Assembly (NCBI RefSeq): GCF_030718935.1
Contig: NZ_CP132194.1
Span: 1,426,001-1,490,000, forward strand
From: Psychrobacter sp. M13
GTDB taxonomy: Bacteria > Pseudomonadota > Gammaproteobacteria > Pseudomonadales > Moraxellaceae
Direction of reading: 5' to 3'
Length of the DNA: 64,000 nucleotides
The notes under the pieces are model-generated. The model ran no database searches. It was not told the origin of the DNA and worked only from the letters and a program-made list of their open reading frames with translations. Below, piece after piece: positions 21,800 to 29,430 of this stretch (the first letter of the stretch is position 1; every line of letters begins with the position of its first letter). The position numbers and the translations under genes are program-made.

Positions 21800-22210
21800 C
21801 TAAAACTGTACTAAACGACAATCGCCTTGCATCATCATCGCCAGCTCACTAAGGCCAACCAGCTCAAAACCTTGGGCTAGATTATCGCCTTGCAATTGAT
21901 GACGAGCGCTATTATCGCTATCACTGATACCGCGACTAAGGGCGGTACTGACGCATACAGGTAAGCTGATATTGTGTTGTGCTGCGAGTGCTTGCCACTG
22001 CTCAGTTAGATTGATCTGATCAGCCGATTGCCAACGCAAGCGATTAGCAATATGCGCGGCGTCCGCATAAAAGAACAGGTTTAAAGAGGTGTGATCAGAG
22101 TCGCTATCCATCGTAGCCGCCTGCTCAAAATAGGCCTGTGCATAGCGCAATGCTAAATGAGCAAGGGGATGGCTTGGATCTTTGGTGATAAGTAATAGAG
22201 GCGTAGTCAT
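21800..22210 (-). CDS. tusD: Sulfur relay protein TusD (DsrE family)
   Basis: DsrE/TusD subunit of 136 aa, the catalytic sulfur acceptor of TusBCD. The active cysteine lies in LPVCVSTALSRGI, the same context as the essential Cys of E. coli TusD. The C-terminal GLSELAMMMQGDCRLVQF fits the family. The start ATG at 22210 falls within the last unit of a five-unit 15-bp tandem array (22201-22275), so its ribosome site is unusual. Confidence 0.9.
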   Translation of the reverse strand: MTTPLLLITKDPSHPLAHLALRYAQAYFEQAATMDSDSDHTSLNLFFYADAAHIANRLRWQSADQINLTEQWQALAAQHNISLPVCVSTALSRGISDSDNSARHQLQGDNLAQGFELVGLSELAMMMQGDCRLVQF

Positions 22211-22275
22211 AGAGGCAGCAGTTATAGAGTTGGTAATTATAAAGTTATTAGTTATAAAGTCAGTAGTTATAAAAC
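22201..22275. repeat. Five 15-bp units running over the tusD start codon
   Basis: Units at 22201, 22216, 22231, 22246 and 22261 share a core GTTATAAAGT-like sequence (for example CAGCAGTTATAGAGT and TATTAGTTATAAAGT). The unit at 22201-22215 includes the start codon of tusD on the minus strand. Confidence 0.85.
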
Positions 22276-22640
22276 AAGCATCATAAACGATGTTAGCGAT
22301 GACTATAATAACAAATTCTAGCCGTCGCTAACATCAGCAACTTTAATCATTTGCTTACCTGTGTTCTCGCCTTCAAATAAGCCTTTGTAGGGTCAAGATT
22401 TGACGCCAGCTTATTTAATTTTTATTAAGCTTTTATGCTACCATAAAGTCGATTGAGTCTTAGTTTAGCTAGGTTATTAATAGTAATTTTATGCTAAACA
22501 CTATTGCTACGAACGAGTAGCTATGGATATTAACTTAAGTACTGAGATTTAAGTACTAAGCTTTAAGTACTAAGATAACAGTATTAAAATAAGAATTTTG
22601 ATGGTCACCTTTATTTATCTCATAAGGAGATTTTCTCGCT
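22211..22640. other. Divergent spacer tusD / glnE
   Basis: 430 bp with no gene. It holds the rest of the 15-bp array, a dyad GATGTTAGCGA/TCGCTAACATC (22289-22299 and 22325-22335), three 14-bp tandem units (22534-22575) and the glnE ribosome site AAGGAG. Confidence 0.6.
22534..22575. repeat. Three 14-bp tandem units upstream of glnE
   Basis: CTTAAGTACTGAGA, TTTAAGTACTAAGC and TTTAAGTACTAAGA are head-to-tail with two or three differences. Confidence 0.85.
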
Positions 22641-25499
22641 ATGCCCAACCTTAAAGACTATCAACCAACCAGCCATCAGTTGCAAGTATTACAAACGGCA
22701 AGCGAATTTGCTTATAACATTTGGGAAAGTCGCACGATCTCTTGTCAAACCTTTCTGCGCAGTTATCCTCTTGATCAGACTTTGACTCGCCAGCAGATTG
22801 ATGATCTTATTCAAGATTATACTTTGGATGATAACTATCAGCTGGCAGATGAGCCCAAAGTGATGAGCGGTTTGCGTCATCTGCGCAATCTATTGATGAT
22901 GCGCTGGATTTGGCAGGACGCACTGGGTGATATCGAGCTTGAGCAGCTAACCGATGAGTTATCAGAGTTTGCGGATGGCTGTATTTTATTTGCCAAAGAC
23001 TATACCTATGGGCAGCTGATTACCCAATATGGACAGCCGACGTTCATCAATGCGAAGGGCAATAAACAAACCGACAGTATGGCTATTATGGCGATGGGTA
23101 AGCTTGGCGCACATGAGCTGAACTTATCAAGCGATATTGATTTGGTATTTATTCATCAAGCACGCGGCGAGACGGATGGTGATAAGGCAAAGGGCACGCG
23201 TAGTATCGACAATAAACGTTTTATGACGCGTTTAGGACAAGGTATTATTAAATTGCTCGATAATAATACTGCTGATGGCTTTGTATTTCGAGTCGATATG
23301 CGTCTACGACCTTGGGGTGATGGCAGCGATCTGGCGATTCATCTATCGGCACTACAAAAATACTTTAGCAATCACGGTCGCGCTTGGGAGCGCTTTGCTT
23401 GGTTAAAAGCGCGAGTGGTTGGACAGGTTGAGTCATCGTTCTACCGTGACTTGCAGGCGATGATCAAGCCATTTGTATTTCGCTATTATGTCGATTATAG
23501 TGCGTTTTCAGCGCTACGTGAGATGAAGTCTTTGATCCAAAATCAAGTCGCCCAGCGTGAAGATTTAGATAATATAAAGCTCGGGGCGGGTGGTATTCGT
23601 GATATTGAGTTTATTGTACAGGCGTTTCAGCTGATTTATGGCGGTCGTCATCAGCAGTTACAAGTCAAGTCTTGCTTGCAAGCTATGCAAGCGCTATCTC
23701 AGCTGAAATACCTAAAGCTGCCAACGTATGAGAAACTACAAGCGGCTTATCGCTTTTTGCGTCGGCTAGAGCATGGTATTCAAGCGATCAACGATCAGCA
23801 AACCCAGCGACTGCCACAGGACGAGTTTTGGCAGCATAATTTGGCGACTACTTTAGGCTTTACAGACTGGCAAGCGTTGCTCTTGACCTTAAATGAGCAT
23901 CGAGAGCAAGTCAACGTGCCGTTTGAGCGTATGGTCACTGAGCGCAAAGTGGCAACTCAAGAAGACACGAGCATTGTACCTGCCAAACTTGATGAGCAAA
24001 TAGCGCAGTTAGACACGGTATTGAGCGAACAGAATCGCGAGCAGCTAGAAGCTTTTTGGCAATCAAAAATGATAGTCAATTTAAGCCCAGAGGCAAGGGC
24101 TCGGTTGGATGCTGCTTATCCTATAATCTTGCATGCCTTGCTTGCGCACCAAAAGCAGCAGCAATTAGCAAATAAAGCGTTACCCCGACTCATTACCTTA
24201 TTAGAGGCGATCAGTCGGCGCTCGATCTACTTAGTGATGATCGCTGAAAACCCTAACGCGACGGTTGAGCTGATTCCGATGCTGTCAGCCAGTCCTTGGA
24301 TCGCAGGTGAGCTGGCACGCTATCCTGTCCTGCTCGATACGTTTTTGCAGCAGCGCTATCGCCATCTGCCTGATAAGCCTGAGCTGCGCGATATTTTGCG
24401 TCAGCGTCTTTTGCGAGTTGAGCCTGATGATGAAGAAGAGCTGTTGAGCGTACTGCGCCTGTTTAAGAAAAACCAAGTGCTAGCAGTAGCAGCCAGTGAT
24501 GTGTTAGCCGAAAGACCGATTATGAAAGTATCCGACTCGCTCACTTATATCGCAGCGGTGGTATTAGAGGCGGCTCTTGAGCGTGGCTTTAGTGAGCTGG
24601 TCAAGCGCTACGGTTATCCTATCGGTAAAGGTGGCGATCCTGTCACCGAGGCCGATTGCGGCTTTGCGATCATTGGATATGGTAAGCTTGGTGGGCTTGA
24701 GCTGTCCTATTCCTCTGATTTGGATCTAGTATTTTTACATCAGATACAAGAGCAGGGCATGACCACAGGCGAGACCTCAGTGAGTGGCATGAAGTTTGCC
24801 GCGCGTTTGGCACAAAAGCTGATGACTTACCTAAATACTCAGACTCGTGATGGCCGTGCTTATGAGATCGATATGCGCCTGCGCCCCTCAGGCAATGCTG
24901 GCATGATGGTGGTGTCCTGTCATGCGTTTGAAACCTATCAGCTGAGTAAAGCTTGGGCGTGGGAGCATCAAGCCTTAGTACGCGCGCGCGCCATCTGCGG
25001 CGATAAGCGAGTGACTACAAATTTTTGTGATATTCGCCGTGAAGTTCTATCTTTGCCACGCACCCTTGACGAAGTGCGCGTTGAGGTGACGAGCATGCGT
25101 CTCAAAATGCAAAAGCATCTTGGCACTAGTGAGAGGGAGCAAGAAAAAGGTAAGTTTCATCTTAAACAAGACGCTGGTGGCATTGTCGATATTGAGTTTT
25201 TAGCACAATTTGCGGTATTGGCTTATTCTCACCATTATCCCAGCTTGACCAAATGGAGTGATAACGTGCGTATCTTTGAGGAGATGGCGCTACTTGAGAT
25301 ATGGGACACACAAATTTGCCAAGATTTAACCGACGCCTATTTGCGTATTCGCGCTGCCACTCATCAATTAGCGCTATCTGAGCAGTCGCTCTTGGTCGAT
25401 GAGACGCTATGGGTTGACACTCGCGCGCTAGTACAGGATCAGTGGCAGCGCTTGATGGGTGGCAGCGATGACGGCTATACGAACGAAGGGACAAACTAA
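22641..25499 (+). CDS. glnE: Bifunctional glutamine synthetase adenylyltransferase/deadenylase
   Basis: GlnE attaches and removes AMP on glutamine synthetase in response to nitrogen status signalled by PII. The 952-aa protein has two nucleotidyltransferase domains, each with its metal-binding motif: MGKLGAHELNLSSDIDLVF near residue 152 (deadenylase half) and YGKLGGLELSYSSDLDLVF near residue 680 (adenylylase half). Each is followed by its helical domain with a DIEF segment (GGIRDIEFIVQ and GGIVDIEFLAQ). Length equals the family norm. The first stop is followed 208 bp later by ilvE, so a separate ilvE promoter is likely. Confidence 0.97.
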   Translation: MPNLKDYQPTSHQLQVLQTASEFAYNIWESRTISCQTFLRSYPLDQTLTRQQIDDLIQDYTLDDNYQLADEPKVMSGLRHLRNLLMMRWIWQDALGDIELEQLTDELSEFADGCILFAKDYTYGQLITQYGQPTFINAKGNKQTDSMAIMAMGKLGAHELNLSSDIDLVFIHQARGETDGDKAKGTRSIDNKRFMTRLGQGIIKLLDNNTADGFVFRVDMRLRPWGDGSDLAIHLSALQKYFSNHGRAWERFAWLKARVVGQVESSFYRDLQAMIKPFVFRYYVDYSAFSALREMKSLIQNQVAQREDLDNIKLGAGGIRDIEFIVQAFQLIYGGRHQQLQVKSCLQAMQALSQLKYLKLPTYEKLQAAYRFLRRLEHGIQAINDQQTQRLPQDEFWQHNLATTLGFTDWQALLLTLNEHREQVNVPFERMVTERKVATQEDTSIVPAKLDEQIAQLDTVLSEQNREQLEAFWQSKMIVNLSPEARARLDAAYPIILHALLAHQKQQQLANKALPRLITLLEAISRRSIYLVMIAENPNATVELIPMLSASPWIAGELARYPVLLDTFLQQRYRHLPDKPELRDILRQRLLRVEPDDEEELLSVLRLFKKNQVLAVAASDVLAERPIMKVSDSLTYIAAVVLEAALERGFSELVKRYGYPIGKGGDPVTEADCGFAIIGYGKLGGLELSYSSDLDLVFLHQIQEQGMTTGETSVSGMKFAARLAQKLMTYLNTQTRDGRAYEIDMRLRPSGNAGMMVVSCHAFETYQLSKAWAWEHQALVRARAICGDKRVTTNFCDIRREVLSLPRTLDEVRVEVTSMRLKMQKHLGTSEREQEKGKFHLKQDAGGIVDIEFLAQFAVLAYSHHYPSLTKWSDNVRIFEEMALLEIWDTQICQDLTDAYLRIRAATHQLALSEQSLLVDETLWVDTRALVQDQWQRLMGGSDDGYTNEGTN

Positions 25500-25707
25500 C
25501 CTTTATATCCTAATTTGATATAAATAAAAGTCTAATTTAGGATAACTAAAAGATTTCATTTATTCAGAGCGCTGGTGCTATAATCTCTCGCAGCTTACAG
25601 CGATTCTTTAATTATCTGTATCGCTTATAAGACAATATAATCAATAAACCAATATCTAAAACTCAACAAAAAAGTTAGGCATCAGCACTAACGTTAAGGA
25701 TGATTCA

Positions 25708-26637
25708 ATGAGCATGGAAACACAAGACGGTAAGCTTTGGATGAATGGCACAATGATTGAGCAGCCTGATGCCAAAATTCATGTGCTGACTCATAGTCTA
25801 CATTACGGTATAGCGGTGTTTGAAGGGGTACGTGCTTATCAAACGGATGATAAGCGCACAGCTATCTTTCGTCTAAAAGACCATACTGACCGTCTATTAG
25901 GATCAGCGAAAATATTTCAGTTAGAGGTACCCTTCGATGCGGCAACCTTAGAGCAGGCGCATAAAGATGTCGTTAAGCAAAATAATTTAGCCGAAGCTTA
26001 TCTTCGTCCGTTGATATGGATAGGTGCCGAAAAACTGGGCTTGGCGGCTCATAATAATAGCGTTAATGCTATGGTTGCCGCTTGGCATTGGGGCGCTTAT
26101 TTAGGAGAGGAAGGTATTCAAAAGGGGATCCGTGTCAAAACCTCTTCTTATACTCATCATCTGCCAAACGTCACCATGTGCAAGGCCAAAGCGTCAAGCA
26201 ATTATCCCGTATCAATCATGGCCAATCGTGAAGTCACTCGTAATGGCTATGATGAGGCGATTATGATGGATTCACAAGGCTATGTCTGTCAGGGCTCAGG
26301 TGAGAATTTGTTTCTGGTCAAAAACGGCGAATTACATACTCCAGATTTGGCTGGTGGCGCGCTAGATGGCATTACCCGTCGTACTATTATTCAGTTCGCT
26401 AATGACTTAGGCATAAAGGTCACTGAGCGCCGTATTACTCGTGATGAGTTCTATCTTGCGGATGAGATATTTATGACCGGTACGGCAGCTGAGGTCACCC
26501 CGATTCGTGAATACGATGATCGTACTATCGGCAATGGTGGCCGTGGCCCCTTAACTGAAAAGCTGCAAACTTTGTACTTTGACGTGGTGCATGGTCGTAA
26601 TGAGCAGTACATGGACTGGTTAAGCTTTATTGATTAA
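25708..26637 (+). CDS. ilvE: Branched-chain amino acid aminotransferase
   Basis: PLP fold-type IV aminotransferase (309 aa, same length as E. coli IlvE) for the last step of valine, leucine and isoleucine synthesis. HSLHYGIAVFEGVRAY is the N-terminal hallmark, KAKASSNYPVS carries the PLP lysine region, and GENLFLVKNGELHTPDL plus FMTGTAAEVTPI complete the family signature. A clean AAGGATG ribosome site precedes ATG 25708. It ends in a strong terminator. Confidence 0.95.
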   Translation: MSMETQDGKLWMNGTMIEQPDAKIHVLTHSLHYGIAVFEGVRAYQTDDKRTAIFRLKDHTDRLLGSAKIFQLEVPFDAATLEQAHKDVVKQNNLAEAYLRPLIWIGAEKLGLAAHNNSVNAMVAAWHWGAYLGEEGIQKGIRVKTSSYTHHLPNVTMCKAKASSNYPVSIMANREVTRNGYDEAIMMDSQGYVCQGSGENLFLVKNGELHTPDLAGGALDGITRRTIIQFANDLGIKVTERRITRDEFYLADEIFMTGTAAEVTPIREYDDRTIGNGGRGPLTEKLQTLYFDVVHGRNEQYMDWLSFID

Positions 26638-26665
26638 TTCAATCTAAAAATACTAGATGCTAAGT

Positions 26666-26699
26666 AAAAAGCCAATATCCAATAAATATTGGCTTTTTT
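26666..26699 (+). terminator. Terminator of ilvE
   Basis: Perfect 13-bp stem AAAAAGCCAATAT / ATATTGGCTTTTT, 7-nt loop, then T residues. It also serves the convergent ChbG-type gene. Confidence 0.92.
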
Positions 26700-26723
26700 C
26701 ATGCAGTAGCAGAGTAAGCCTAT

Positions 26724-27791
26724 TTAATTACCTTTTGTAATATCCGACCAACTCATCAGTCTAACCTCGTTTTGTAATAATAAATCTTCAAACTGATAGC
26801 TCATTAGCCACTCAAATTCACGCTCGCGTGCCTGCTTGATATCATCTTGCCAGCCACTATTAGGCACCGCTGGATGACACATAATCAGCGATGTTTTCAT
26901 ATCGCGTGGTAGACCTAACGGTACGGAGTGAATCGCAGGTGTAGTACTGCCATATTGAGAATAAGTGCCTTGCGAGGCAAGATTTATATCTAAGTTGTAT
27001 AAGCCTGAAGTGAGAAACCGAGTACGAGGCGCGGCGCTTAACCACTGATTCCAAAGCGCTGAGAGCTGCGCAGTATCGGTATCAAATCCATATACTCCGC
27101 CGAACTTGTCATTGGTCGTGATGTTATTGTCAGCGCATAGCTTACGCCAAGATTTGCCACCTAAATGATAGATAACTTGTGATTTTATATCATTGACTAA
27201 GGGCGTGGTGACACGGGCACAAACCGTATTTTGGGCGTCTTCACCATAGCGAGTAGTCAACGCTTTTATTAAGCACTGACGAATAACAGGGAACTGATGA
27301 ATGTGTTGATGACCATCTACGAAGGCTGGCGCACGTCCAAAAGTATCCTCAAAACTATCAAATTGACGGTTGATAATATCAGTCACTATTGCAGGTTTGA
27401 GGCGACGCAGATAGCTGGTAATAAGAAGCGGCTTAAGCGATCCTAGTAAGTCTGATGGAAATATCCCCGTCAGATCTAAATGCAGACCCACATCGACGTT
27501 TAGCTCGCTTAGCCTACTTATAGTATCAGCGCTGATGCTACCGCCGACCATATAGCTACTAGCACCAATAAGCCCGCGTTCAGCCAAGCGGATAACCGCT
27601 TGATTAACCGCATCTGACAAGCCTAAATCATCTACATTAATTATAATAGCACGAGCATTATTAGTAGGAGTATTGGTCTGCTCTAGGTTTTGATTTTCTT
27701 TATTCATCATAGCTATAGAGTTATCGTTTTGAGAGTTGATATTTTCAGAGTTGCTGTTTTGAAAATTATTATCTTGAGAGTTATTAGTCAT
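26724..27791 (-). CDS. ChbG/NaxD-type (YdjC-family) carbohydrate deacetylase
   Basis: YdjC-superfamily deacetylase of 355 aa. Metal-site motifs are NVDDLGLSDAVN, DVGLHLDLTG and DGHQHIHQFPVIR. The closest functional parallel is NaxD of Francisella and Acinetobacter, which removes the acetyl group from undecaprenyl-phosphate-linked GalNAc before transfer to lipid A; the neighbouring ArnT-like, GT2 and GtrA genes support this over chitobiose deacetylation (ChbG). The first about 50 residues are Asn/Gln/Ser-rich and disordered, and their 5' part is built from five 15-bp tandem units. The start overlaps the gtrA-type stop by ATGA. An internal Met near residue 28 is an alternative start. The substrate is inferred. 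Confidence 0.82.
   Translation of the reverse strand: MTNNSQDNNFQNSNSENINSQNDNSIAMMNKENQNLEQTNTPTNNARAIIINVDDLGLSDAVNQAVIRLAERGLIGASSYMVGGSISADTISRLSELNVDVGLHLDLTGIFPSDLLGSLKPLLITSYLRRLKPAIVTDIINRQFDSFEDTFGRAPAFVDGHQHIHQFPVIRQCLIKALTTRYGEDAQNTVCARVTTPLVNDIKSQVIYHLGGKSWRKLCADNNITTNDKFGGVYGFDTDTAQLSALWNQWLSAAPRTRFLTSGLYNLDINLASQGTYSQYGSTTPAIHSVPLGLPRDMKTSLIMCHPAVPNSGWQDDIKQAREREFEWLMSYQFEDLLLQNEVRLMSWSDITKGN
27711..27785 (-). repeat. Five in-frame 15-bp units at the start of the ChbG-type gene
   Basis: Read on the minus strand: AATAACTCTCAAGAT, AATAATTTTCAAAAC, AGCAACTCTGAAAAT, ATCAACTCTCAAAAC, GATAACTCTATAGCT. They begin two codons after the ATG and encode NNSQD-NNFQN-SNSEN-INSQN-DNSIA. Confidence 0.9.
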
Positions 27792-28213
27792 GATTTAAAG
27801 GCCCAAAGTTTACCTAATGCAAAAGTCATTACCGTAATAATAGCCGTGATTACTAGCCAAATAAAGATATAGTAACTCTCGCCAAACCAGTTAAGCCCCA
27901 GTACGAATAAGCCTTGATTGGCGGCAAATCCAATAACTGAGCTGGCAAACCATTTTAATAAAGTGTGCAGAGGTTGCCTGTCTTTATAAAGGCTAGAGGT
28001 AGTCGATGTACTAAAAGTTAAATAAAAGTGACCCAAAAAGCTGACAATGAACGCCAATAAAAAGGCAATCACGTTAGCCCAAGCAGGGCTGATAGTCGTA
28101 AAGCTTACCACGCTAATGAGTACTAAAAAGTGCACAGCAGCGGCGCTTGCACCAACGACTAAAAACCATAGTGCTTGGCGAGAGGCTGATTGAGTCATAG
28201 CAATTTTATTCAT
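27788..28213 (-). CDS. GtrA-family membrane protein
   Basis: GtrA-like protein (141 aa) with four predicted membrane helices, a family thought to move polyprenyl-phosphate-linked sugars across the inner membrane. It sits 14 bp after the GT2 gene and overlaps the deacetylase start by 4 bp, so the three are certainly one transcript. In this context it may flip the amino-sugar-carrying undecaprenyl phosphate to the periplasm. Confidence 0.88.
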   Translation of the reverse strand: MNKIAMTQSASRQALWFLVVGASAAAVHFLVLISVVSFTTISPAWANVIAFLLAFIVSFLGHFYLTFSTSTTSSLYKDRQPLHTLLKWFASSVIGFAANQGLFVLGLNWFGESYYIFIWLVITAIITVMTFALGKLWAFKS

Positions 28214-28227
28214 GGATAGTAGCTGTA

Positions 28228-29343
28228 TTATGGGCGAGAGTGATCGATAGATTGTTTATTAAGATCATGATGCTGATAACGCTCAGGCTCGATATTAGCG
28301 TCAATTAGGCTATGACTGCTAATGGTTTCATTGACTAAGTATAGTGGGCGCTGCTTTACCTCTTCGTAGAGACGACCGACATACTCACCGATGACGCCGA
28401 TACATACCAATTGAATGCCCGTCGAAAACATAATACCAGCGGCTACGGTTGCCCAACCTGCAACATCGCTGCCAAATAATAGCGTCTCAATAACGATATA
28501 CAATCCGTATAAAAAGGCCAACGCGGAGACGATAAACCCCATGCGTGAGATCAGACGTAATGGTTTTTGTGAAAAAGAGGTAATCCCGACTAATGCCAGC
28601 TCAAATAGACTACCAAAGTTAAACTTGCTCTCACCTGTATCCCGATTGTCAGCGGTAAACGGCAAATATACCGTATTAAAACCGACCCAAGCGTACAAGC
28701 CTTTCATAAAACGTTGACGCTCAGGTAATGAGCGCAAGGCTTGTACAACCTTACGATTCATCACTCTAAAATCACCGGCATTAGGGCGAATCTCATAACG
28801 CTGACGATCTTGAATAAAATGATAAAAGCTGGCTTTAAAAGTTTTGGCTAGGCGGCTCTCATGAGGACGATTGGCCTGAATACCCGCTACCATATCGATA
28901 TTTGATTGCTCAATCATCGTGATCATTTGCGCCAGTACGGGAAGCGGATGTTGTCCATCAGCATCTATCATAGCGACGATGTCACCCTCAGCTTGACGTA
29001 GACCGGCACTGAGGGCAGGCTCTTTGCCAAAGTTACGCGATAGACGTACCAACACCAGCTCTGTATGACTAGGGCGGCTTGGCATCAGCGCCGTTACGAC
29101 TTCGACTAGATTGTCACTACTGCCATCATCAACAATAATAATTTCACAAACGATGGCTCTATTACTAATGTCTTTACTGGTGCTATTTTTGACAGGGTTG
29201 TTTTTAACAGCGTTATCACTAGGTATAGTCAGCTTAGCCGAAAACTCAAACACTTGTGGTAAAAAAGCTTGCAACGCCTTAGCATCATTATAGGCAGGCA
29301 TAATAATAGACAAGTAAGGCGCGTAACTATAATCTTGCGTCAT
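28228..29343 (-). CDS. Polyprenyl-phosphate glycosyltransferase (GT2, GtrB/ArnC/FlmF2-like)
   Basis: Family 2 glycosyltransferase of 371 aa: GT-A domain (LSIIMPAYNDAK, EIIIVDDGSSD, GDIVAMIDADGQHP) followed by two C-terminal membrane helices ending in IGEYVGRLYEEVKQRPLYLV, as in GtrB, ArnC and FlmF2. It should load a sugar onto undecaprenyl phosphate on the cytoplasmic face. A disordered insert of about 30 residues between the first strand and EIIIVDD includes AVKNN-PVKNS-TSKDI from 15-bp units (29167-29211), which is unusual inside this fold. It is the second gene of the four-gene set. Confidence 0.9.
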   Translation of the reverse strand: MTQDYSYAPYLSIIMPAYNDAKALQAFLPQVFEFSAKLTIPSDNAVKNNPVKNSTSKDISNRAIVCEIIIVDDGSSDNLVEVVTALMPSRPSHTELVLVRLSRNFGKEPALSAGLRQAEGDIVAMIDADGQHPLPVLAQMITMIEQSNIDMVAGIQANRPHESRLAKTFKASFYHFIQDRQRYEIRPNAGDFRVMNRKVVQALRSLPERQRFMKGLYAWVGFNTVYLPFTADNRDTGESKFNFGSLFELALVGITSFSQKPLRLISRMGFIVSALAFLYGLYIVIETLLFGSDVAGWATVAAGIMFSTGIQLVCIGVIGEYVGRLYEEVKQRPLYLVNETISSHSLIDANIEPERYQHHDLNKQSIDHSRP

Positions 29344-29430
29344 GCAGAACCTATATAAATTTGCAAAAAGTATGGTGACAAAAATAAATGCTATCTAACT
29401 AAAAACAGCCTATGTATCAGCGCTAGAGAA

